A DNA stretch of 11,406 bases. Source: an uncultured Microbacterium sp. GTDB taxonomy: Bacteria > Actinomycetota > Actinomycetes > Actinomycetales > Microbacteriaceae. The notes below the pieces were generated by a model. It was not told where the DNA came from, did no database searches, and saw only the letters and a program-made list of their open reading frames with translations. The stretch covers positions 1 through 11,406 of the forward strand of contig CANSLE010000054.1 in NCBI GenBank assembly GCA_947647645.1. Direction: 5' to 3'. Of the stretch, positions 1 through 8,141 are shown piece by piece (position 1 is the stretch's first letter; each line of letters begins with the position of its first letter). The translations under genes and the position numbers were made by a program.

Positions 1-590
1 GACGCGTGCGCTCCGACGGCGCGCCTCCGGCGTCGGCGCCGCAGGAGCAGACCGGCGACGGCCACGGCGACGATCAGCACACCCGTCACGACGGGCACGA
101 AGATCGCGGTCACGATCAGCGCCAGGGCGGAGACGTCCTCGCTCGCGGAGAGCACGGGCGCGGCGAGGCCTGCCGTCGCGACGTTCGCCGCGGGGCGCAC
201 CGACGCCTTGAGCGCGTGGAGGGCGAGGGCGATCACGACTCCGATCGCGATCGGTACCCACCCGTTGTGTGCGAAGAGCGCCGGGTCGTCGACGCGCACC
301 GTCTCGGCGCCGGCTCCGGCGCCGAAGGCGATCCCCCCGGATGCCGGGCGCACGACCGTCTGCAGCACGTCGTTGACCGAATCGACCGCCGGGATCTTGT
401 CCGCGACGAGCTCGACGACCAGCAGGACGCCCGTGATCCACAGCGCAAGGTCGCTCGAGAGCCACGACCAGGCCGGCGGCAGCTGGATCACGGGGGCGAA
501 CCGGTCGAGGAGACCGAGGGCGAACAGCGGCATCCAGGCGTTCAGCCCTGCCGCGGCGGCGAGGCCCGATCCGACCAGGAGCTCCAGCAT
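1..590 (-). CDS. DUF4126 family membrane protein (3' end off the window)
   Basis: Reading the minus strand from ATG at 590 gives 196 codons without a stop, and the frame is still open at base 1, so the C-terminus is missing. The protein is hydrophobic. It has likely membrane segments at about residues 4-28, 48-64, 110-127 and 155-183, then a run of seven arginines (184-190), suggesting a cytoplasmic positive anchor close to the true end. The stretch around residues 63-74 (ADKIP, then VD and ND) matches the motif I know from DUF4126 proteins, usually 150-200 residues and of unknown function. ATG 590 is preferred because a TACGCT -10 hexamer ends six bases upstream, predicting a leaderless mRNA. 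It is divergent from uvrB with 96 bases between the starts. Family call by recall; function unknown. Confidence 0.85.
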   Translation of the reverse strand, partial: MLELLVGSGLAAAAGLNAWMPLFALGLLDRFAPVIQLPPAWSWLSSDLALWITGVLLVVELVADKIPAVDSVNDVLQTVVRPASGGIAFGAGAGAETVRVDDPALFAHNGWVPIAIGVVIALALHALKASVRPAANVATAGLAAPVLSASEDVSALALIVTAIFVPVVTGVLIVAVAVAGLLLRRRRRRRAVGAHA

Positions 591-596
591 GACCCC

Positions 597-602
597 AGCG
601 TA
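597..602 (-). promoter_or_regulatory. -10 element (TACGCT) for the DUF4126 gene
   Basis: On the minus strand TACGCT is followed by six bases and then ATG at 590, placing the expected transcription start on the A of the start codon. This is the actinobacterial leaderless arrangement. The octamer TACGCTGG is identical to that of the divergent uvrB promoter. No recognisable -35 is seen. Confidence 0.55.
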
Positions 603-674
603 CGCAGGGCGTCGACACGGCGGTGGCGCGCGACGCCGAGGGCGAACGGGAGGACCGATGTCGGAGGGCGACCC

Positions 675-680
675 TACGCT
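675..680 (+). promoter_or_regulatory. -10 element (TACGCT) for uvrB, leaderless
   Basis: TACGCT ends six bases before the uvrB ATG at 687, so transcription should begin on the start codon. The GGAGGG at 663-668 lies 18 bases from the ATG and upstream of the predicted start of transcription, so it cannot serve as a ribosome binding site. No actinobacterial LexA box (GAAC-N4-GTTC) is visible in 591-686. Confidence 0.6.
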
Positions 681-686
681 GGATGC

Positions 687-2756
687 ATGCAGACCACGCG
701 ATCCGTCCGGCCGTTCGAGGTCGTCAGCGAGTATGTGCCCAGCGGTGACCAGCCGCAGGCCATCGCCGATCTCGCCGCACGCATCAACGCCGGCGAGACC
801 GATGTCGTCCTGCTGGGTGCGACGGGTACGGGGAAGTCGGCGACGACGGCATGGCTGGTCGAGCAGGTGCAGCGTCCGACCCTGGTGCTCGCGCACAACA
901 AGACGCTGGCCGCGCAGCTCGCCAACGAGTTCCGTGAGCTCATGCCGCACAACGCGGTCGAGTACTTCGTCAGCTACTACGACTACTACCAGCCGGAGGC
1001 GTACGTCCCCCAGACCGACACCTTCATCGAGAAGGACTCGTCGGTCAATGCCGAGGTCGAGCGCCTCCGCCACTCGACGACGAACGCGCTGCTGAGCCGG
1101 CGCGATGTCGTCGTCGTGAGCACCGTCTCGTGCATCTACGGACTCGGTGCACCCGAGGAGTACCTCCGCGCGATGGTCGCCCTGCAGGTGGGCGAGCGCT
1201 ACGACCGCGACGCCCTCATCCGCAAGTTCATCGCGATGCAGTACAACCGCAACGATGTCGACTTCTCACGCGGCAACTTCCGCGTACGCGGCGACACGAT
1301 CGAGATCATCCCCGTCTACGAGGAGTACGCGGTCCGCATCGAGCTGTTCGGCGACGAGATCGAGGCGCTGTACATGCTCCACCCGTTGACCGGTGACGTC
1401 GTGCAGCGCCTCGACAGCGTTCCGATCTTCCCCGCGTCGCACTACGTGGCGGGCACCGAGACGGTCCACCGGGCGATCGGGACGATCGAGGCGGAGCTGG
1501 CCGAGCGGCTCGCCGAGCTCGAGGGTCAGGGGAAGCTCCTCGAGGCGCAGCGGCTGCGCATGCGTACGACGTTCGATCTGGAGATGCTGCAGCAGCTCGG
1601 GTTCTGCTCCGGCATCGAGAACTACTCGCGGCACATGGACGGACGCGAACCCGGCGAACCGCCGCATACGCTCCTGGACTTCTTCCCCGACGACTTCCTC
1701 CTCGTGATCGACGAGTCCCATGTCACGGTGCCCCAGATCGGGGCCATGTACGAGGGCGACGCGTCGCGCAAGCGCACGCTGGTCGATCACGGATTCCGCC
1801 TCCCGAGTGCGCTCGACAACCGTCCCCTGCGCTTCGACGAGTTCAAGAACCGCGTCGGGCAGACCGTCTACCTCTCCGCCACGCCGGGACGCTACGAGAT
1901 GGGTATCGCGGACGGCGTGGTCGAGCAGATCATCCGCCCGACGGGCCTGGTCGACCCGCAGATCATCGTGAAGCCCTCGAAGGGGCAGATCGATGATCTG
2001 CTGGAGGAGATCCGTGTCCGCGTCGAGCGCGACGAGCGGGTGCTGGTGACGACGCTCACCAAGAAGATGGCCGAGGAGCTGACCGACTTCCTGAGCGAGC
2101 ACGGTGTGCGGGTGCGCTACCTGCATTCCGATGTCGACACCCTTCGCCGCGTCGAGCTGCTCACGGAGCTGCGCCAAGGGGTGTACGACGTCCTGGTGGG
2201 CATCAACCTGCTGCGCGAGGGGCTCGACCTGCCCGAGGTCTCGCTCGTCGCGATCCTCGATGCGGACAAGGAGGGGTTCCTCCGCAGCGGGACGTCGCTC
2301 ATCCAGACGATCGGGCGCGCGGCGCGCAACGTGTCGGGCGAGGTGCACATGTACGCCGACAACATGACCGACTCGATGCGCTCCGCGATCGAGGAGACCG
2401 AGCGGCGCCGCGACAAGCAGATCGCGTACAACACCGCGCACGGCATCGACCCGCAGCCGCTGCGCAAGAAGATCGCCGACATCACCGACGTGCTCGCCCG
2501 CGAAGCATCCGACACGAGGGAGATGCTGGCGCGCAAGGGCGGGGGAGGGCGCGGCGGTTCGCCTACCCCGAGGCTCCGTCGCGAAGGCATCGCGGCCGAG
2601 GGGGCGATGCAGCTGGAGTCGACCATCGAGGACCTCTCCACCCAGATGCTCGCCGCCGCCGCCGAGTTGAAGTTCGAGCTCGCCGCGCGGCTGCGCGACG
2701 AGGTCCAGGACCTGAAGAAGGAGCTTCGCGCCATGGAGCGCGCGGGCCACGCCTGA
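687..2756 (+). CDS. uvrB: UvrABC excision nuclease subunit B
   Basis: UvrB is the DNA helicase-like subunit of nucleotide excision repair. It takes damaged DNA from UvrA, verifies the lesion by strand opening and recruits UvrC. The 689-residue product has Walker A GATGTGKS at 44-51, the damage-probing beta-hairpin region rich in tyrosines (about 95-121), a DESH Walker B box at 342-345, a LSATPG motif at 396-401, the GRAARN helicase motif VI at 543-548, and a C-terminal UVR domain (about 645-680) that contacts UvrC and UvrA. Length and motif order are normal. The frame is open back to base 6, but that extension overlaps the antisense DUF4126 gene and is low complexity. ATG 687 begins at the usual UvrB N-terminus and fits the leaderless promoter. 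A glycine-rich linker (617-625) precedes the UVR domain. uvrA and uvrC lie downstream in the same window. Confidence 0.97.
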   Translation: MQTTRSVRPFEVVSEYVPSGDQPQAIADLAARINAGETDVVLLGATGTGKSATTAWLVEQVQRPTLVLAHNKTLAAQLANEFRELMPHNAVEYFVSYYDYYQPEAYVPQTDTFIEKDSSVNAEVERLRHSTTNALLSRRDVVVVSTVSCIYGLGAPEEYLRAMVALQVGERYDRDALIRKFIAMQYNRNDVDFSRGNFRVRGDTIEIIPVYEEYAVRIELFGDEIEALYMLHPLTGDVVQRLDSVPIFPASHYVAGTETVHRAIGTIEAELAERLAELEGQGKLLEAQRLRMRTTFDLEMLQQLGFCSGIENYSRHMDGREPGEPPHTLLDFFPDDFLLVIDESHVTVPQIGAMYEGDASRKRTLVDHGFRLPSALDNRPLRFDEFKNRVGQTVYLSATPGRYEMGIADGVVEQIIRPTGLVDPQIIVKPSKGQIDDLLEEIRVRVERDERVLVTTLTKKMAEELTDFLSEHGVRVRYLHSDVDTLRRVELLTELRQGVYDVLVGINLLREGLDLPEVSLVAILDADKEGFLRSGTSLIQTIGRAARNVSGEVHMYADNMTDSMRSAIEETERRRDKQIAYNTAHGIDPQPLRKKIADITDVLAREASDTREMLARKGGGGRGGSPTPRLRREGIAAEGAMQLESTIEDLSTQMLAAAAELKFELAARLRDEVQDLKKELRAMERAGHA

Positions 2757-2772
2757 TCGGGTTCCATCGGTG

Positions 2773-2799
2773 TCCTCCCGGCGCGCGCGGCCGGGAGGA
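2773..2799 (+). terminator. Hairpin terminator downstream of uvrB
   Basis: A perfect 10-bp stem (2773-2782 with 2790-2799; core arms CCTCCCGGC and GCCGGGAGG) encloses a 7-base GC loop, 16 bases after the uvrB stop. Two G-T wobbles can extend the base. There is no U-tract, only a loose ATTT at 2808-2811, as is common for actinobacterial hairpin terminators. It separates uvrB from the Mur ligase promoter. Confidence 0.65.
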
Positions 2800-2813
2800 T
2801 GCCCACGATTTGC

Positions 2814-2819
2814 TATCGT
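2814..2819 (+). promoter_or_regulatory. -10 element (TATCGT) for the Mur ligase gene, leaderless
   Basis: TATCGT ends six bases before GTG 2826, the same spacing as at the neighbouring leaderless starts. It lies just after the uvrB terminator hairpin, indicating an independent transcript. Confidence 0.5.
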
Positions 2820-2825
2820 CTCCGG

Positions 2826-4427
2826 GTGAGTAACGAGCAGTCCTCCCCGTCGGATCAGCCGGACACCGGATCGGGGGACGTCTCCGCGGCAGCGGCCGCT
2901 GTCGCCGCAAACCGGCCGCGAACCGTGGTGGCGCGATCGCTCGCCGAGATCGCCGCGCAGTTGCCGTCGGCGCGCGTCGCCGGCGCAGCCCAGGTCACCG
3001 GCATCGCTCTGAGCACGGCAGCGGTCCAGCCGGGCGATCTGTTCCTCGCTCAGCCGGGCGCGCGCACCCATGGGGCGCGCTTCGTCGCGGATGCCGTGGC
3101 TGCCGGTGCTGTGGCGGTGCTGACCGACGAGGAGGGCGCCGCGATCGTGACGGCGGCGCCCGGACTGGCCGAGCTTGCGCGCATCGTCGTCGACGAGCAC
3201 CCGCGTCGCTTCCTGGGCGCCCTCGCCGCATGGTTCTACGGCCACCCGGCGCACGCGCTGAAGACCATCGGTATCACCGGCACGCAGGGCAAGACCTCGA
3301 CCACGTACCTCGTGGATGCGGCGCGGCAGTCGTTCCGCAGCGGCGTCATCGGATCGATGGGCACCCGCATCGACGGCGTCGCCGTCCCCTCGACCCTCAC
3401 CACCCCCGAAGCCCCCCAGATGCACGCGCTGCTCGCTCTCATGAGCGAACGCGGCGTCGAGGTCGTCTCGTCCGAGGTCTCCAGCCACGCGATCACGATG
3501 GGGCGGGTCGACGGCCTGCGCTTCGACGTGGGCGTCTTCCTCAACCTCGGCCACGACCACCGCGACTTCCATGGCACGCAGGAGGCCTATCTCCTCGCCA
3601 AGCGCGAGTTGCTGACGAGCGCGATGTCCCGCGTCGCGCTCGTGAACATCGACGACCGTGCGGGGCGCCGTCTCCATGCCGAGCCCGAGCTGAACACCCA
3701 GTCGTTCTCGGTGACCGAACGTGACGCCGACTGGCGCGCGCTCGACATCGAGCTCCGCCTCGACGGCTCCTCGTTCACGGTCGTCGGACCCGAGGGGCAG
3801 TCCGCCCGTTTCACGACGCCGCTCGTCGGTGAGTTCAGCGTGAGCAACATCCTCGCCGCGGTCGCTGCGCTCGATATCGTCGGCCATCCCCTCTCGGCAT
3901 CCGTCGACGGCATCTCGACCTTCACGGGCGTCGAGGGCCGCGTCCAGTTCGTCCCGGTCGACGCTGAGTTCCAGGTCGTCATCGACGCCGGGCACAAGCC
4001 CGAGGCGATCAACGCGCTCCTGCGCGCCATGCGTCCCCTGACGTCGGGTCGGATCATCACGGTGATCGGTTCCAACGGCAACCGCGATGTGCACAAACGA
4101 CCCCTGATGGGGCGGTTCGCCGCAATGGCGTCGGACATCGTCATCGTGACGGATGACAACCCGGCCGACGAGGATCCGGCCACGATCCGGCGCGCCGTCG
4201 TCGCGGGGACGCGGGGCTCGCGTGCTGAGGTCTTCGACGTCGGTGGGCGCGCGGAGGCGATCCACACGGCCGTGGAGCTGGCGGGGGAGGGAGACCTCAT
4301 CGCCATCGTGGGCAAGGGCGACGAACGTCACCAGATCATGCGCGACGGTGTCATCGTGCCGCACAGCGACCCTGATGAGGTCGAGTGGGCGCTGCGCCGC
4401 CGTGCCGCTGCGGCATCCGAGGGGTGA
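2826..4427 (+). CDS. MurE-type Mur ligase (divergent, outside a cell-wall cluster)
   Basis: Mur ligases add an amino acid to a UDP-MurNAc-peptide in the cytoplasm using ATP; MurE adds the third residue. The 533-residue product has a disordered Ser/Ala-rich head (1-30) and a MurE N-terminal domain (QPGDLF at 68-73). The central ATPase has P-loop GTQGKTS (152-158), EVSSHA (217-222), a DHRDFHGT stretch (244-251) and the lysine normally carbamylated (K259). The C-terminal domain contains GNRDVHKRP (418-426). Several signatures deviate from usual MurE: TQGKTS for TNGKTT, DAGHKPE (387-393) for DYAHTPD, DNPADE (444-449) for the DNPRxE motif of meso-diaminopimelate enzymes, and GKGDE (496-500) for GKGHE. 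GTG 2826 is chosen over ATG 2799, which lies at the edge of the terminator stem and upstream of the -10. No mur, fts or mra gene is nearby. It may be the L-Lys/L-Orn-type MurE or a paralogue with another substrate; sequence alone does not settle this. Confidence 0.88.
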   Translation: MSNEQSSPSDQPDTGSGDVSAAAAAVAANRPRTVVARSLAEIAAQLPSARVAGAAQVTGIALSTAAVQPGDLFLAQPGARTHGARFVADAVAAGAVAVLTDEEGAAIVTAAPGLAELARIVVDEHPRRFLGALAAWFYGHPAHALKTIGITGTQGKTSTTYLVDAARQSFRSGVIGSMGTRIDGVAVPSTLTTPEAPQMHALLALMSERGVEVVSSEVSSHAITMGRVDGLRFDVGVFLNLGHDHRDFHGTQEAYLLAKRELLTSAMSRVALVNIDDRAGRRLHAEPELNTQSFSVTERDADWRALDIELRLDGSSFTVVGPEGQSARFTTPLVGEFSVSNILAAVAALDIVGHPLSASVDGISTFTGVEGRVQFVPVDAEFQVVIDAGHKPEAINALLRAMRPLTSGRIITVIGSNGNRDVHKRPLMGRFAAMASDIVIVTDDNPADEDPATIRRAVVAGTRGSRAEVFDVGGRAEAIHTAVELAGEGDLIAIVGKGDERHQIMRDGVIVPHSDPDEVEWALRRRAAAASEG

Positions 4428-4428
4428 A

Positions 4429-4446
4429 CGCCGCGCTCCCGGCGCG
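4429..4446. terminator. Possible short hairpin between convergent genes
   Basis: The 27-base gap between the Mur ligase stop and the stop of the convergent zinc-ribbon gene can form a 5-bp GC hairpin in two alternative registers (4429-4433 with 4440-4444, or 4432-4436 with 4442-4446). There is no U-tract on either side. It could serve as a weak bidirectional terminator, but short GC palindromes are common at this base composition. Confidence 0.25.
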
Positions 4447-4454
4447 CGAGGGTC

Positions 4455-4691
4455 TCAGGGGCAGTGCATGAGCGGCTTGGGGCCGCTGCGGTCGAACGTG
4501 TGCCGAGACATCGGCGCGCCGCACAGTGGGCACGCCCGCTCGCTGCGCGCGGGTTCGGGGTCGGTGTCGTACGGCCCGACGGAGGCCGGCCCCGCGACGC
4601 GGATCAGTCGTGTGTTGAGGTAGGTGTACCAGCCGCCCGCGTCGCGGACGCGCTGGCGGAGCGGCGGTCGATCCGGATCGCTTCGTGTCAT
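4455..4691 (-). CDS. Small zinc-ribbon-like protein of unknown function
   Basis: This 78-residue protein has a basic, proline-rich head, an aromatic patch (WYTY at 21-24), an acidic linker (41-50) and a C-terminal half-ribbon. The possible metal ligands are C54 and C57 (CPLC), H64 or H76, and C77 in the terminal HCP. No signal peptide or membrane segment is seen. I recognise it only loosely as a conserved small hypothetical protein of Microbacteriaceae; I cannot name a function. It is believed real because a TACACT -10 hexamer ends seven bases before its ATG, because it fills the gap between its neighbours with a 27-base convergent spacer, and because the paired cysteines end in a tidy terminus. 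It is divergent from ohrR with interlocked promoters, so OhrR may repress it. Confidence 0.75.
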   Translation of the reverse strand: MTRSDPDRPPLRQRVRDAGGWYTYLNTRLIRVAGPASVGPYDTDPEPARSERACPLCGAPMSRHTFDRSGPKPLMHCP

Positions 4692-4696
4692 GAAGA

Positions 4697-4708
4697 TTAG
4701 TGTACTAA
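4697..4708. promoter_or_regulatory. Palindromic candidate OhrR/MarR operator
   Basis: TTAGT-gt-ACTAA is a perfect 5-bp inverted repeat with a 2-base centre. It is unusually AT-rich for its surroundings. It covers the -10 of the divergent zinc-ribbon gene and lies where the -35 of ohrR should be, about 10 bases upstream of the ohrR -10. MarR-family dimers bind such short palindromes and commonly repress their own and the divergent gene. That OhrR binds here is inference. Confidence 0.5.
4699..4704 (-). promoter_or_regulatory. -10 element (TACACT) for the zinc-ribbon gene
   Basis: On the minus strand TACACT is followed by seven bases and then ATG at 4691, predicting a leaderless or nearly leaderless mRNA. 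The hexamer lies inside the palindrome at 4697-4708 and is identical to the ohrR -10 on the other strand, 13 bases away. Confidence 0.5.
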
Positions 4709-4717
4709 CTGCTGGCT

Positions 4718-4723
4718 TACACT
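4718..4723 (+). promoter_or_regulatory. -10 element (TACACT) for ohrR, leaderless
   Basis: TACACT ends six bases before GTG 4730, so the predicted transcription start is the start codon. Its -35 region would overlap the palindrome and the opposing -10, so the two divergent promoters cannot easily be occupied together. Confidence 0.55.
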
Positions 4724-4729
4724 GGTGTC

Positions 4730-5215
4730 GTGGACCCGCGCGACGACCTTCTCAAGCTCGACAACCAGCTCTGTTTCGCGATCGTCACGGCGGCGCGCAA
4801 CGTCGTGTCGATCTATCGCCCCATTCTCGAGCCCCTCGGCCTCACGCATCCGCAGTACCTCGTGATGCTGGCCCTGTGGGAGCAGTCGCCGCGGTCGCTG
4901 GGTGAGCTCGCGGAGGAGCTCGCGATGGAGCCGGCGACGCTGTCCCCGCTCGTCAAACGGCTCGAGGCGCAGGGACGCGTCTCCCGCACGCGCCGTGCCG
5001 ATGACGAGCGCGTGCTCGAGATCGGGCTCACGGCAGCGGGACGCGATCTGCGCACACCGGCGCTCGCGGTCCCCGAGCAGGTCATGGCGAAGGTCGGCAT
5101 GGATGCCGCCGCGCTCGCCGCGCTGCGCGATGGACTGGCGCCCTTCGCAGGTCCGCGCACCCCTGAGGCTACGCCAAGAGCGCACGCCGGAGCCCGTGTC
5201 GGAGGCCACACCTAG
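4730..5215 (+). CDS. ohrR: OhrR-type MarR-family transcriptional repressor
   Basis: This is a dimeric winged-helix repressor of the organic hydroperoxide resistance type. OhrR proteins release DNA when a single N-terminal cysteine is oxidised. The 161-residue product has the hallmark LDNQLCFA with Cys15 in the same position as in Bacillus subtilis OhrR, plus Tyr29. Tyr40, another residue hydrogen-bonding that cysteine, is His40 here. The helix-turn-helix spans about 57-80 and the wing carries DDERV (91-95). Cys15 is the only cysteine, so it would be a one-Cys sensor. The tail (141-161) is longer than usual and low complexity. GTG 4730 is fixed by the family N-terminus and the leaderless promoter. 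The usual partner ohr (peroxidase) is not in the window. The TAG stop is also the start of the uvrA -10, and uvrA begins nine bases later. Subfamily call is strong; targets are unknown. Confidence 0.85.
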   Translation: MDPRDDLLKLDNQLCFAIVTAARNVVSIYRPILEPLGLTHPQYLVMLALWEQSPRSLGELAEELAMEPATLSPLVKRLEAQGRVSRTRRADDERVLEIGLTAAGRDLRTPALAVPEQVMAKVGMDAAALAALRDGLAPFAGPRTPEATPRAHAGARVGGHT

Positions 5216-5218
5216 ACT
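5213..5218 (+). promoter_or_regulatory. -10 element (TAGACT) for uvrA, sharing the ohrR stop codon
   Basis: TAGACT ends six bases before GTG 5225, giving the leaderless arrangement. Its first three bases are the TAG stop codon of ohrR. No LexA-type GAAC-N4-GTTC box is visible in the 100 bases upstream. Confidence 0.55.
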
Positions 5219-5224
5219 TGTGCG

Positions 5225-8140
<2,916 letters not shown>

Positions 8141-8141
8141 G

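Noticed and set aside
6..686. N-terminal extension of uvrB, since the frame stays open for 227 codons upstream.
   Set aside because: It is antisense to the DUF4126 gene, low complexity, and UvrB homology starts at ATG 687, where a leaderless -10 points.
683..689. ATG at 683 as an alternative uvrB start.
   Set aside because: It is out of frame with UvrB and lies too close to the -10 hexamer.
2799..2825. ATG 2799 as the Mur ligase start.
   Set aside because: It overlaps the edge of the terminator stem and lies upstream of the -10 hexamer at 2814-2819; GTG 2826 fits the leaderless spacing.
1266..4364. A 3.1-kb open frame on the minus strand, antisense to uvrB and the Mur ligase.
   Set aside because: It is rich in Arg, Asp, His and Val with no recognisable domain, and lies opposite two certain genes. 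Long antisense frames follow from G/C at third codon positions.
4699..4723. Inverted repeat AGTGTA ... TACACT with a 13-base spacer as a second operator.
   Set aside because: The two arms are simply the identical -10 hexamers of the divergent promoters; no further symmetry extends beyond them.
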